DNA of 64,000 nt from Aureococcus anophagefferens (taxonomy: Eukaryota > Sar > Pelagophyceae > Pelagomonadales > Pelagomonadaceae). The stretch lies in contig NW_008705571.1 of NCBI RefSeq assembly GCF_000186865.1, forward strand, positions 1,064,465-1,128,464. Direction: 5' to 3'. Positions within the stretch are counted from its first letter, which is position 1. Every line of letters begins with the position of its first letter. Both the position numbers and the translations under genes were made by a program. The notes under the pieces are model-generated. The model did no database searches. It saw only the letters and a list, made by a program, of their open reading frames with translations, and was not told the DNA's origin. This document shows positions 24,897 through 35,557 of this stretch, one piece after another.

Positions 24897-26342
24897 ATGA
24901 CGACGCAAAAACGCTGGCGGGAGGCCTGCGCATCCGTGGCCGCGTACCTCGACGCCGACGTCGACGGCGAGCCCTGGTGGCCGCTCGTGGCGGCGCTGGA
25001 CCCGGAGAAGCCGCGGCCGACCGTCGTGGTGCTCAACGCCGGCGAGGGCGCCTTCGGCGCGTGCCTCGCCGTGTTCCTCGGCGGGCGCGCGGCCGCGGTC
25101 GCGATCCTCGACGAGCGCTACTTCCGGCCGCGGGGCGTCGACCTCTCGCGCCTCGAGGCCTTCGCCGCGACGTTCCCGGCGGCGGCGCGCCTCGTCGCGC
25201 GGCGCGACGCGGCGTCCGGCGGCCAGGCCGCCAAGGTCCTGCGCGGCCTCCTCGACGCGCCGGGCTGCGCCGTCGTCGCCGTCGAGGCCGGGGGCCTCGC
25301 GGCGCTCCGCGCCGCGCGGCTCTTCGCGCGCGGGTCCGTCGAGCGGCTCGTCGTCGGGTCGGCGCCGCCGCCGCCGCTGGACGCGCTCCGCGTGCACGCC
25401 CGGGCGCGCGCGCTCTACGCGCCGACGCGCGCGGGCGCCTTCGCGGCCAAGGACGCGCGCGACGACGCGGCCGCGTGGCTGCGGGGCCTGCGAGGCGCGT
25501 GCGCCGGCGCCGGCGGCGCCGCGGCGCCGGGCCCCGCCGCGCTGGCCTTCGCCAAGGACGGCGGGGCGCCGCCCGACGCCGCGACGCCGCTCGTGCTCTT
25601 CCTCCCGGACCAGCTCGACGCGCTCCGGGCCGACGTCGAGGCCCGCGTCGCGCGGTTTCCCAAACTCGCGCTCGACGACGGCGCGGCGGCCGCGCTCGTC
25701 GCGTCGGCGCCGGAGCGCTACGGCGCGGGGGGCTACGCGGCGGCCCACTACGTCAAGGCGGACCCCGGCGCGCGCGAGCCCTGCTTCGAGTTGGAGGTCG
25801 GCGGCGCGCGGCTCGGCTTCGTCTCCGTCGGCTTCTCCGAGTTCGGCGCGGCCGCGGCGCCGGGCGCGGCCTGGCCCTTCCGCGACGTCACCCGGCCCTA
25901 CAACGTCGCCACGGTGTCGCGCCTCGTCGTCCTCGACGGCGCGCGGGGCCGAGGCGCGGCGACGGCGCTCCTCTCGGCCTGCGCCGCGTTCCACGATTTG
26001 GGCGTCCCGTGCCGCGTCGCGACGCGCAAGCGCGCGGTCGCGGAGAAGGTCCTCGCGCGCCTGGGCGTCCTCGCCGCGGACGACGCCAAGGCCGCGGCCG
26101 CGCATCGGGCGACGCGCGCGGACGACGCGGCGCGCGCGGTCGTCCTCTTCGACCCCGCGCTCGCGGGCGTCGCGCGCCGCGACACGACGCCCCTCGCGCC
26201 CAAGGAGCGCGGCAAGAACCTGACCTGGAACTTCTGGTACACGGGCGCGCCGCTCCTCCACCCGACGACGCGCGCGCCCTACGCCTTCGTCGGCGGCAGG
26301 GCGCGCTTCGCGCCCGCGGATGGGCCGCCGGAGCCGCCGTAG
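24897..26342 (+). CDS. Unknown protein with GNAT-like C-terminal segment
   Basis: A single exon of 481 residues. The N-terminal half is Ala/Arg-rich with a few possible strands (PTVVVLNAGEGAFGACLAVFL). Around residues 330-390 the stretch NVATVSRLVVLDGARGRGAATALL followed by RVATRKRAVAEKVLARLGV resembles the acetyl-CoA-binding motif A of GNAT acetyltransferases (V-x-x-x-x-RGxGxA). The tail has a conserved-looking LTWNFWYTGAPLLHP. This GNAT assignment is inference from one motif. Confidence 0.6.
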   Translation: MTTQKRWREACASVAAYLDADVDGEPWWPLVAALDPEKPRPTVVVLNAGEGAFGACLAVFLGGRAAAVAILDERYFRPRGVDLSRLEAFAATFPAAARLVARRDAASGGQAAKVLRGLLDAPGCAVVAVEAGGLAALRAARLFARGSVERLVVGSAPPPPLDALRVHARARALYAPTRAGAFAAKDARDDAAAWLRGLRGACAGAGGAAAPGPAALAFAKDGGAPPDAATPLVLFLPDQLDALRADVEARVARFPKLALDDGAAAALVASAPERYGAGGYAAAHYVKADPGAREPCFELEVGGARLGFVSVGFSEFGAAAAPGAAWPFRDVTRPYNVATVSRLVVLDGARGRGAATALLSACAAFHDLGVPCRVATRKRAVAEKVLARLGVLAADDAKAAAAHRATRADDAARAVVLFDPALAGVARRDTTPLAPKERGKNLTWNFWYTGAPLLHPTTRAPYAFVGGRARFAPADGPPEPP

Positions 26343-26351
26343 TAATATATA

Positions 26352-27323
26352 TTACTCTTCCTCGCGCGCGTCAATCTGCGCGCGAAGGGCCCGCGTCTCC
26401 GCCTCCCACGCCGCGTTCCGTGCCACCGTCGCCGCCTCTCTTCTGGATCGAAAGGCCCGGTCCTCCTCGTCCATTCTGCCCTGGACCCAGTCGGCCTCCT
26501 CCTCGGCTTGCGCCTCCCCTCGGAGGTCCGTCGCTCGAAGGCTCGCCGACTGGGGCTGTCCCCACGCGGCCGTGTCGGCCTGCACCAGCCAGCCTGCCCC
26601 GGCGACCTCCTCCGCTCCCATTCCCTCCGCGCTCTGCAGCGTGACCTCGACGGCGATGGTCGCCACGGCGGCGGAGACGGCTCCCCACGTCGTCGCGTCC
26701 AGCCGGCCGAGCGCCGCGCGCGCCGCGGCTTCCTCCGCGCCGAGCCGCTCGCACGCGCCCGCTTCGCCACGCTCGCAGCCCTCCCGCAGCGTTCGCAGCG
26801 CCGCCGCGTCGCCCGCGACCTCGACGAGCGTCGCCGCCCCCGCGGCCCAGCTCGACGCGTCGAGGCGCGCGAGCCACGCTCGCTTCGCCTCGCGCGACTC
26901 CCGGCCACTCGGCTCTGGCTCATCGACGCGCGCCGCCACCGCCGCCACGGCCGCGGCGACGGCGCACCACGTCGTCGCGTCGAGGCGAGCGAGCCAAGCG
27001 TGCTTGGCCTCGCCCGTAGCCGCGGTGGACATGACCTGCGCCGAGACGGTCGTGACGACCTCGGTCCAAACCTGGTCATCGAGCTTGGCGCACCACGCCT
27101 GCTTCGACACCTCCGCCGAGACCTCAGGTGCCAGCTTGGCATGCCATGCTTGTTCGACGAGCTCCTGCGCGGTCGCCAGCACAATTGGAGACGAACGTCG
27201 AATTGGCCCGCGCTGCCGGCCGACTACTAGCGCGAAGGCTAGATTCGGCAGCAGCAGCAGCAACAGGGCGGACGCAATACGCCGCTGCGGCCGAGACATC
27301 ATAGAGACATCAGATAGAGACAT
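26352..27323 (-). CDS. Secreted or plastid protein with about five Trp/Leu helical repeats
   Basis: A single exon of 323 residues. A clear hydrophobic signal (ASALLLLLLPNLAFALVV) is followed by a basic stretch. Five related repeats follow, such as EAKHAWLARLDATTWCAVAAAV and EAKRAWLARLDASSWAAGAATL, with variants before and after. They suggest a helical array. The C-terminus is highly charged (QAEEEADWVQGRMDEEDRAF) and probably coiled coil. The family is unknown. The stop is only 9 bp from the stop of the convergent gene on the plus strand. Confidence 0.6.
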   Translation of the reverse strand: MSLSDVSMMSRPQRRIASALLLLLLPNLAFALVVGRQRGPIRRSSPIVLATAQELVEQAWHAKLAPEVSAEVSKQAWCAKLDDQVWTEVVTTVSAQVMSTAATGEAKHAWLARLDATTWCAVAAAVAAVAARVDEPEPSGRESREAKRAWLARLDASSWAAGAATLVEVAGDAAALRTLREGCERGEAGACERLGAEEAAARAALGRLDATTWGAVSAAVATIAVEVTLQSAEGMGAEEVAGAGWLVQADTAAWGQPQSASLRATDLRGEAQAEEEADWVQGRMDEEDRAFRSRREAATVARNAAWEAETRALRAQIDAREEE

Positions 27324-27378
27324 TCAAGTTGAAGTACAACAGCACCAGACTCGACCAAACGGGATCAAAACGGGGGGC

Positions 27379-28555
27379 ATGGCGCGGGCAGCCCCCGCGC
27401 CGCCGAACTGGGGCGCGCGCGCGGCGCTGCGGCAGCGCTACGCGCTCATCTGGGCGTCGACGTTCGCCGTCGTGCTGTCCTACTTTGGCAGCCTCGTCGT
27501 CGTGCGCGCCATCGACGACGGCGGCGTCGACTGCCGGGACACGTGCCGCGACGCGCCCGACAACGAGACGGGCACGGTGCTGCTCATCGGCGATTCGATC
27601 CTCAAGGGCTACTACCCCATCGTCGAGAGCATCCTGGACCCCGGCGCGAAATGCATGGAGGACGGCACGGTGCGCCGCGGCGTTTTGGCGAAGCTCGTCT
27701 ACGGCCGCTTCGGCAGCGGCAACGGCTACTGCGGCACGTCCTACGGCGTCAACTTCTGCCTCGACCGCTACCTCGCGACGACGAAGAACAACTTCTCCGT
27801 GATCCACTTCGCCTGGGGCGCGGCCGCGGCGCCCCCGCGCGCCGCCCCCGGGGACCCGCCCCCGCGCAGGCCTCCACGACATCTGCGAGAACATCTACTC
27901 GCCCGTGTCCTTCGACGAGTACGAGGCGAACATGGAGGCCATGTACCGCAAGCTCAGGGGCGCGCTCGCGCCCAACGGCACGATGATCTTCGGCACGACG
28001 ACGCCCGTGCCGCCGTCCTACGACTCGAACAAGCGCGTCAACGCCGACGTCCTCGAGCTCAACGTCCGCGCGCGCGCGCTCTTCGGCCCGGCGGGCAAGT
28101 ACCCGGACGTGCGGCTCAACGACCTCTACGGCCGCGTCGTCGACGCCTGCAAACGCGACCCGGCGACGGCGTGCTACCCGGAGACGTGCGACTGCCCGCT
28201 CATGCAGAACAACGGCGTCCACTTCTCGCCCGCGGGCCAGCGGCTCAACGCCGTCGACGTCGCCTGGTGGATCGCGCCCTTCGCGGGCGCGCCCGCGGAC
28301 GCGGGCGAGCGCGCGCCGGAGATCGAGAAGCACAACGGCGAGTACCGCCTCGAGCACTGGAAGGTCGCCCTCGTCGCCCAGGCCTTCCTGCTCTCCGCGC
28401 TGGGCCTCGTCGCGACCTGCGTCGTCTACGGCCGCGCGCGCGCGCGGCGGCGGGGCGACGCGGCGCCCATGGTCGCCATGACGACGCGCCGCGTCCCGGA
28501 CCCGGAGGACGACGGCCGCGCCCTCGACCGGGCCGGCGACACGGAGATGCTGTGA
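27379..28555 (+). CDS. Membrane-anchored SGNH-type hydrolase
   Basis: Exons 27379-27817 and 27870-28555 give 374 residues. A transmembrane segment lies near the N-terminus (LIWASTFAVVLSYFGSLVVV) and another near the C-terminus (VALVAQAFLLSALGLVATCVV). Between them are SGNH blocks: VLLIGDSILKGYY (nucleophile Ser), NFSVIHFAWG and GVHFSPAGQRLNAVDVAWW (catalytic His). Several paired cysteines suggest a lumenal or extracellular domain. These enzymes deacylate or deacetylate lipids and glycans; the substrate is unknown. Confidence 0.75.
27818..27869 (+). other. 52-bp GC-AG intron
   Basis: It starts GCGCGGCCGCGG and ends CCCGCGCAG. Removing it joins Phe-Ala-Trp-Gly to Leu-His-Asp-Ile-Cys and repairs the frame of the SGNH gene. 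Confidence 0.75.
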
Positions 28556-28823
28556 CGTAACATATCCCGCCGGCGCGCGGGGCGGGCGTCGTAAGATGTG
28601 TGTGCTGTTGTGGGAGGGCGTGTGCGGGGGAGGTGTGTGCTTGTCGCCGGGCGATTCTGAGTGTCACAACGAGGCCTCGCGAGAGAATGGATCGAGTCGA
28701 GAGAAGTCGGGCTTGTGGTGAGGCCCGCGCCGCGCCGGCCGCGGGTAAATTTTGAGCGATTTAGCCATTTCGCGAGTCCAAGAGCTTGTGGCGACGCCCC
28801 CGGTCAAGCACGCGCGCCGAGTC

Positions 28824-29888
28824 ATGTCGTGGCGGGAGAAGAAGTTGGAGTATGAGAATCGCATGGCCCGAGCGAGGGGCAAAAAACTCGACACTCTCAA
28901 GACCTGCACGATCTGCGGCGCCGACAAGGCCAAGGCGTGCCGTGGGTGCGGCACGACGGCCTACTGTTCGACGGACTGCCAACGCATCGACTGGCGCGAT
29001 CGGGGCCACCGGAAGGTCTGCAAGAAGATCCAGGCCGCGGAGGCGGCGCGGGCGGAGGCGCCGACGCCCCCGCCGTCGCCGCCGCGGGACGTCTTCTACG
29101 GCCCCGCGCCTCGGTCGCACGCCGACGAGGTCCGCGCGCGCATCGCGGCGGAGCACGAAGCCGCTCGAGCGTTGCGCGAGGCGAACCCGGAGCGGGAGCC
29201 GCTCTCGGCGCGGTACGGGTCGCGGTGCCCGATCTGTCTCGAGGAGTGGTCCCAGGACGTGAATGCTCAGCGCGTGTTTCGAAACTGCTGCTGCCGGCTG
29301 GTCTGCAAGTCGTGCCAGGACAAGGTCGGCTTCGGCGCGTGTCCCCTCTGTCGTGTACCGTGCGCGAAGAGCGACGCAGAAAACCTCGCGCGTGTTCGTC
29401 GCCACGTGGAGAACGAGGTGCCGGAAGCGATTATGCATTTGGGAACTGCGTACCGCTATGGTTACTACGGCCTCGTGAAATCCGATAAGAAAGCCGCAAA
29501 AATTTGGAAGCGCGCCGTGGAGCTCGGGGACGTGGAGGCGATGAATAACCTTGGCAGATTGTACAGGACCGGGAGTGGCGTCAAGCTGGACAATAAGAAG
29601 GCGGAGCGGCTGTATCGCGCGGCCGCGGACCGGGGCGACGCAGACGCGCAAAACAATTTAGCAGTTTTACTTTACTCTGAGGGGAAATTTGAAGAAGCGT
29701 TCCGGTACCTCGCGCTCGCGGCGAATCGAGGCTTTACCGGTGCGGAGAGCAACCTTGGCGTTTGTTACAGGGACGGAGACGGCACGGAAGTCGACGTCGA
29801 CAAAGCCAGATACTGGTTCGAGCGCGCAGCTGCCAAGGGCTACGAGGATGCCATAAAGTCCCTCGCGCTCCTCGACGCGCGAGTATAG
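28824..29888 (+). CDS. MYND finger - RING - Sel1-repeat protein
   Basis: A single exon of 354 residues from the first ATG, 28824. Residues about 30-70 are a MYND zinc finger (CTICGADKAKACRGCGTTAYC, then CQRIDWRDRGHRKVCKK). Residues about 135-180 are a RING-like finger (CPICLEEW ... CCCRLVCKSCQ ... CPLCRVPC). The C-terminal half is Sel1-like repeats (AMNNLGRLYRTGSGV, AQNNLAVLLYSEGK, AESNLGVCYRDGDGT). This fits a ubiquitin-ligase or adaptor role. GC content and third-position bias are visibly lower than in neighbours, with many A- and T-ending codons. It may be a recently expanded or acquired family member. Confidence 0.85.
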   Translation: MSWREKKLEYENRMARARGKKLDTLKTCTICGADKAKACRGCGTTAYCSTDCQRIDWRDRGHRKVCKKIQAAEAARAEAPTPPPSPPRDVFYGPAPRSHADEVRARIAAEHEAARALREANPEREPLSARYGSRCPICLEEWSQDVNAQRVFRNCCCRLVCKSCQDKVGFGACPLCRVPCAKSDAENLARVRRHVENEVPEAIMHLGTAYRYGYYGLVKSDKKAAKIWKRAVELGDVEAMNNLGRLYRTGSGVKLDNKKAERLYRAAADRGDADAQNNLAVLLYSEGKFEEAFRYLALAANRGFTGAESNLGVCYRDGDGTEVDVDKARYWFERAAAKGYEDAIKSLALLDARV

Positions 29889-29915
29889 CCTAAGTCTTCA
29901 CGCCGCGTCGTCGCC

Positions 29916-30068
29916 CGAGCCCGAGATGCTGCGCTTGCGCGCCGCGCGCGACCGCGGCGAGGCGGAAGGACTCCGCGGCCTCGTCGACGGCGCCGCGCCG
30001 CGCCTGGAGCGCGCCGAGCTGGGCGTGGACGTCCGGGTCCGCCGCCCCCGCGGCGGCGACGCGCGCAT
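29916..30068 (-). pseudogene. Possible TPR-like gene fragment
   Basis: One minus frame reads ADPDVHAQLGALQARRGAVD and then EAAESFRLAAVARG, shaped like a TPR helix pair, and ends at a TAG near 29890. There is no start codon or splice acceptor that makes a full gene. A remnant or a terminal exon of an unrecognised gene are both possible. Confidence 0.25.
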
Positions 30069-30169
30069 AAAAACGGGAGCGCGATTAAAATGCCGACAGT
30101 GTAGCACCTCGGTACTGTCGGTGCCGGTCACGGCGATGCTGTGACTTACGCGCAAAATTGGGTCCGGGA

Positions 30170-32784
30170 TCAGCAGTCGGCGAGGAGCGTCGTCGACGCG
30201 ACGGCGACGGTCGCGGCGAGCGTCGCGCCGCGGCCCGGCTGCGAGCCGCCGACGGAGAGGACGAGCGCGCCCTGTTCGACGGCGCGGCGCTCGACGTAGA
30301 CGCTGTCCGCGACGGGGTAGACGACGGCGTGGCTTTCAGGAGCGACGACGAGCTCCACGGTCGCCGTCGCGCCCGGCGCGATCGCGCGGACGCGGTCGAA
30401 GGCGACGAGGCGGATCGCCGGAGCGGGCACCGTCGCGTCCGGGACGCGGGCGTAGACCTGCACGACCTCGTCGCTCGCCACGGACCCCGTATTCGTCACG
30501 GCGACGCGGAGGCGGATGGCGCCGCAGGCGTCCACCGTCGTCGGCGGCGCCGCGGCCCAGGCGTAGGAAAAGGACGCGTAGGAGAGCCCGTCGCCGAACG
30601 CGTAGGTCGGCGCGGGCCCCGCGTAGTAGCGGTAGGTCGTCCCGTTGGAGCTTTCGCCGGCGTACTCGTCGAAGACGCCCATGGGCGGCAGGTCCGACGT
30701 CGCCGCGTACATGGTGATCGGCGACCGGCCCGCGGGCGAGTAGTCGCCGAAGAGCACGTCCGCGAGAGCCGCGCCGCCCATCTGGCCGGGCACCCAGAGG
30801 TCCAAAACGGCGTCGCAGTCGTCCGCGGCGGCGCCGAGCGCGACGGCGCCGCCGTGGACGAGCACGCAGACGAGGCGGGAGCTCGCGGCCCTGAGTGCCG
30901 CGACGAGCGCGACCTGCTCGCCGGGGAGCTCGATCGTCGCGCGGTCGTGGGACTCGCTCTCGCAGCCGTCGTCGCGCGTGCCCCGGCAGAGGGGCCAGCC
31001 GTCCGTCGCGCCGAAGGAGTCGCCGAGGACGACGACCGTCGCGTCCGCGGCCGCGGCGAGGCGTTTGGCGCCGTCGACGTCGACGAGGGCCGCGCAGGCG
31101 ACGGAGTCGCAGCCGGCGGCGACGGACACGTTCGCGACGGCCTCGAGGCCCTTTTGGATGGTCACGGGCGCGACGTCCGGGCCGTCCTCGAAGGCGTAGT
31201 TCACGGCGCCCAAAAGCACGCGCCAGTCGTCGACCTGCGGCCCGACGAGCGCGATCCGCGCGCCCTTGGCGAGCGGCAGGGCGCCGCCCGCGTTCTTGAA
31301 GAGCACGATGCCCTCGCGCGCGGCCTCGCGCGCGAGCGCGAGCTTCGCGGCCGTCTCGCACTGGTAGTCGCACTGGTAGGCCTCGCCGTAGACCGCGGTC
31401 GACGCCGGCGGGTCGAACATGCCGAGGCGCAGGCGCACGCGCATGAGCCGCTCGAAGCTCCGCCGCACCGTCGCCGCTGCGACGGTGCCGTTGCGCACGG
31501 CATCCGGCAGCGCGTCGACGGGCGAGTAGTCCCCGAAGCCGCCCTCCTGGTCCATGCCCGCGTTGATGCCCGCCGCCGCGGCCTCCTCCCACGTCGACAC
31601 GTACTTGTGCGTCGTCACGAGGTTGCTCCAGGCGTCGTAGTCGGAGACCACGAAGCCGTCGAAGCCCCAGCTCTCCCGCAGGACGTCGTTGAGCAGCTCC
31701 GGGTGCGCGCAGGTCGGCTTCCCGTTGACCTGCGACGCGCGGGCTCTTTTTCCGGCGCGGACGGGCGGAGGACGCGGCGGTCCGCGCGGCGTTGTAGGAG
31801 CACATGACGTGCGTGGCCTTGGCGCGGACGACGCAGGCCTTCATGACGGGCAGGTACGTCTCCCAGAGGTCGCGGCTCGACACGTTCGCGTCGAGGACCA
31901 TGCGGTCCGCCGGGAGGTCCTCGTTCTGGTAGACGGCGAAGTGCCTACCAAGCACGTCGGTGACGACTTTTCATCGCTTTCCCGGTCAAAATCTCTCGAA
32001 AGTCGCCACGGCCGCGGGACGCTGCGAAGTGCTTGCAGCAGGCGCCCGTGACGAGGGGCCCGCCGCCGGGCCCCGACGTCGACCCCTCGGCGTTGCCCTG
32101 GAGGCCCGTGACCATGCCCACGGCGAGCTCGGCCGTCAGGTGGGGGTCCTCGCCGTAGACCTCCTCCGCGCGGCCCCAGCGCGGGTCGCGGACGAGGTTG
32201 ACGTTCGGCGCGTAGAGCGTGATGCCGCAGCCGTTGGCGACGACCTCGCCCGTCGACGTCGACCCGCAGGCGTTGCCCGACTTGTCCGCGAGGCCGTTGT
32301 GCGTCGCGCGCGACTCGTTGCCGATCGCCGCGCCGACGCGCCACGCGAGGTCGACGGACCACGACGCGCCGAGGGACGCGCCCATGGGGTAGACCGTCGC
32401 GTGGGCCGTGCCCTTGACGCCGTGCTCGTTGTCGTTGAGCCAGTTGTAGGCCGGCAGGTCCACGGCGTCGACGGCGGGCGCGGCGTTCACGAGCTGGCCG
32501 ATCATGTCCTCGAGCGGCACGTTGTCCGCGAGCCACGCGAGCCGGTCGGCCTCGGGCAGCGACGCGTCGAGGTAGGTGCCGTCGAGGCCGGGGCAGCTCT
32601 CGTAGGCCGCGAGGCCGGCGACGCAGGCCGTGGCGGAGAGCGGGCAGGCGTAGGCGCCGGGCGCGCAGCGGCCGCAGGAGCGGTTCGTCAGCGCGCAGCT
32701 CCCGTCGGCGCAGAGCGAGAACTCGCCGCCGCAGGACGCGGCGAAGGCGGCGGCGGGGAGACTGAGGAGGAGGAGGAGCTTCAT
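30170..32784 (-). CDS. Secreted GH3 beta-xylosidase / beta-glucosidase-like enzyme
   Basis: Exons 32784-32033, 31944-31788 and 31729-30170 give 822 residues. There is a signal peptide (KLLLLLSLPAAAFAA), then a Cys-rich segment. The GH3 N-terminal barrel carries NEHGVKG, NVNLVRDPRWGRAEEVYGEDP, MCSYNAVNGKPTCA and the catalytic FVVSDYDAW (nucleophile Asp). The second GH3 domain holds the GDSFGATDGWPLC and HGGAVALG region. A C-terminal fibronectin-III-like domain follows. The pattern is closest to plant-type beta-D-xylosidases. One intron is an introner and one a 58-bp GC-AG intron. Confidence 0.9.
31730..31787 (-). other. 58-bp GC-AG intron in the GH3 gene
   Basis: Removal joins Cys-Ser-Tyr-Asn-Ala to Val-Asn-Gly-Lys-Pro, a conserved GH3 block, in phase 0. 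On the gene strand it starts GCGCGGACCGCCG and ends GCGTCGCAG. Confidence 0.8.
31945..32032 (-). mobile_element. Introner family A, copy 8 (minus-strand gene)
   Basis: A perfect 8-bp duplication (GCACTTCG on the gene strand) lies at 32025-32032 and 31937-31944. The body reads CAGCGTCCCGCGGCCGTG through CGAGAGATTTTGACC to GACGTGCTTGGTAG. Splicing gives Cys-Lys-His-Phe-Ala-Val-Tyr-Gln. The element lies in gene-sense orientation, as in all other copies. Confidence 0.92.
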
Positions 32785-33015
32785 GCGGCTTGCAACTGCG
32801 GGCTGTCTTGTCGTCGTCCTAGCCGAAGAATTGCCTCAAGAAGACAACCCCCGAGCAGGGGATCTTGAAGATCCCCTTGCCCCGATTAGCAGCGCTAGAT
32901 TGCCGGAAAGTCCGACCACTTGAAGTTTCAAGGAGTTTCGAGCCGCGCTGATGAGCGTGCTCTCCTTGTGAGGGCTGCCCCTGCTCGCTTGCTGCCCCTG
33001 AGAGCAGCTTAAACC

Positions 33016-35454
33016 ATGGAAACGGTCGCGCTGCGCGCCAGCACGAAGACGGGCCGGCGGAAGCTGACCTGCTCCATCAGCGAGGGGTCGCTGCGCACCT
33101 TCTCCCGGGGCTCGTCGTCCTGCCGGCGCGTCGTGCCCTGCGGGCCGGCGCGGCGGCCGGCGTCGGCGCCCGCCGCGTCGTCCGTGGCGAGCGGCGCGTC
33201 GACGGTCGAGGTCGCGCGGCCGTCGCCGTCGAAGCGGTCGGCCGCGTCCTGGGCGTCGCGGCGGTCCGCGTCGTCGTGGGCGACGACGGCGTCGCCCGGG
33301 GGCAAGAGCGTGCACCGGACCGTCGCGCCGCCGCCGCGGAAGGCCGCCGTGCCGTCGCAGAAGCGGAAGGCGCCGCGGCGCGCGTCCGTCGCGACGCCCG
33401 CGACCACGGCCGCCCACCGGCGGCGCGAGCTCCTCGCGCTCCTCGAGGGCGTCGGCGGCGCGCCGGCGCTGCCCGCCGCGCTCGCGAGGGCCGCGCGGAC
33501 GACCCCGGACGAGGCCCGGCGGCTCGCGGGGCGGCTCGCGGCCGCCGCCGCGCCGGCGGCCGACGACGGCGTCGACGGCGTCGCGCGCGCGCGGCGCCGC
33601 GACGAGGCGCTCGCGGCCGCGGCCGCCGCGGTCCAAGACGTCGTCGAGGAGCGCGACGCGTTCGCCGCCGTCGCCGTCGAGGCCGAGGCGCGGCTCCTGG
33701 CGCTGCTCGCCGCGGCGCGGGCCGAGGCGGCGCGGCGCGAGGCCCTCGCCACGGACCCGTCCGTCCTCGTGGCGAAGATCGGCGACCTCCGCGCGGAGCG
33801 CGACCGGCTCCGCGGCGACGTCGAGCGCCTCGAGGTCGACCTCGCGGGCGCGCACGCGGGCCGCGCGGAGCGCGAGCGCGTCCACTACGCCCTACCCCTG
33901 CGCGGCGCCGCGTCTCGTCGACTTCGAGAGATTCCGGCCGGGGAGACGACGACGTCGGTAGGCGCGGCACGGTCAAGTGGGCGCCGCCGCACGCGCGCGC
34001 GAACTACGCCTACGACTGCGCGCTCGAGGAGACGCCCTGGGTCGCGCCCGACAAGGTCTTCGACGCGCCCGAGCCGTCGCTCAGGCGGACGCGCGACGTC
34101 GCGACGTCGACGGAGACGTCCGTGGGCGACGCGGCGCTGCGGCGGTCCCTGAGCGTCGTCGCCGCGCACGCGCGCGAGCGCAACGTCTGGGCCAGCGCGC
34201 GCGACCGCGACGCGCTGCTCATGGGCGCGAGCCACGGCGTCGAGCCGCGCGCGCGCGCCATCGCCGTCGACGGCCTCCTGTCGCTGGCGACCTACGAGGC
34301 GAACAAGGTCCCGCTCTGGGGCCACGCGCGCGGGCGGTCCGCGCTCTACGGCACGGCCTTCGGGGGTTTAGCGCCGCCGCTGCGCGAGTCCGCGCGGCGG
34401 CGCCTCGCGGCGCTCCTCGCGGGCGACGACGTGCTCGCGCGGCTCGGCGCGCTGACGGGGCCCTGCGTCGAGGAGACGGCGTCGGGCGACGCGCTCCGCG
34501 ACGCGCTGGACCTCGTCGCCATGGGCGGCCTCGTCGGCCGCGACGCGCGGTGCCGCGGCGGCGCCGTCGACGCGCTCTGCGCGCTCGCGCGGGGCCCCGC
34601 GGCCCTCCGGCGGCGCTGCTGGCTCCACGCGGGCGTGCGCGCCGTGCTCGTTTTAGCCGTCGACGCGCCCGCGGGGGGCACGCGGTCCGCGGCGCTCGGC
34701 GCCATCCAGCGTCCCGTGGCCGGGACGATTTTCGAGAGATTTCGGGTGGGGAAACAATGAGACATCGTCACCGTCATGCTTGGTAGGCGCCATCGCGCTG
34801 CTCCTCACGCACCCGCGGAACCAGCTCGAGATCTACCGCCAGGAGGACTTCGTCCGCGTCCTCGCGTCCGACGACGTCTTCTCCGTCTTCGCGCCGCCGC
34901 CGAAGCCGCGGCCCTGGCAGCTCGTCGTCCGCGACGGCCTCCGCGGCCTCGAGGACGACGCGCGCGACCGCGACGCGCGCGCCGCGGCGGCCGAGGCCGC
35001 GCGCCGGGCCGACGCGCGCGCGGCGGCGCTCGCGGCCGCGGAGGCCATGCGGGCCCTGCGGCGCCGCGAGGGCCGCCGCGCGGGGCTGGCGCCGGACCCG
35101 GCGGCGGCGGCCGCCGCCGCGACGACCGCCGAGGCCCGCGCGGCCGCGGCGCTCGACGCCGCGCGCGCCGCGGAGCGGCGCGCGGACGAGCTCGACGCCG
35201 ACGCCGCGCGCCGCGCGGCCGACGACGCGCGCGCGCTCCTCATGCACCTCGCGCGCAAGGGCCGGCCGATCGACCCCGTCCTCCGCGACGGCCGCGCCGC
35301 GCGGATCGAGGCGAGCGCCGGCGACCTCAAGCGCGCGCGCGCCCAGGCCGGGAAGCTCGTCCGCCGCCGCGAACGGGCCGCCGCGCGCAAGGCCCTCGCC
35401 GCCGCGCGGCCGCCGGACGCCGACGCGCCGCGCTACCTCCCGCCGCGGGACTAA
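33016..35454 (+). CDS. Unknown coiled-coil protein with a possible armadillo-like centre
   Basis: Exons 33016-33899, 33962-34698 and 34787-35454 give 762 residues, both junctions being introners. Residues 1-130 are basic and Ser/Arg-rich. Residues about 180-290 and 580-740 are Ala/Glu/Arg-rich and strongly coiled-coil-like. The middle section (AIAVDGLLSLATYEANKVPLWG, ALDLVAMGGLVGRDARCRGGAVDALC) has a helical-repeat look, similar to armadillo/HEAT proteins. It could be a cytoskeletal or ciliary protein, but no signature proves that. Confidence 0.65.
33900..33961 (+). mobile_element. Introner family A, copy 9 (62 bp)
   Basis: Target copies GCGCGGCG (33900-33907) and GCGCGGCA (33962-33969) differ at one base. 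The body has CGCGTCTCGTCGACTTCGAG, AGATTCC and ends GACGTCGGTAG. A GC donor; splicing yields Leu-Pro-Leu-Arg-Gly-Thr-Val. It is among the shortest and most diverged copies. Confidence 0.8.
34699..34786 (+). mobile_element. Introner family A, copy 10 (88 bp)
   Basis: A perfect target duplication GCGCCATC lies at 34699-34706 and 34787-34794. The near-consensus body begins CAGCGTCCCGTGGCC and ends CCGTCATGCTTGGTAG. A GC donor; splicing gives Leu-Gly-Ala-Ile-Ala-Leu. Confidence 0.92.
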
Positions 35455-35557
35455 GAGTCGAGATCAAAGTCTTGTGGTAATTTTGGCTAATTTTGGCGAG
35501 CCGAAGCGAGTTCATTGCCTCTCCGCGGCGTCACTCGCGCCCACCCGCAAGCAAGCA

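Noticed and set aside
27780..27910. Frameshift in the SGNH hydrolase
   Set aside because: Explained by a 52-bp GC-AG intron that restores the frame.
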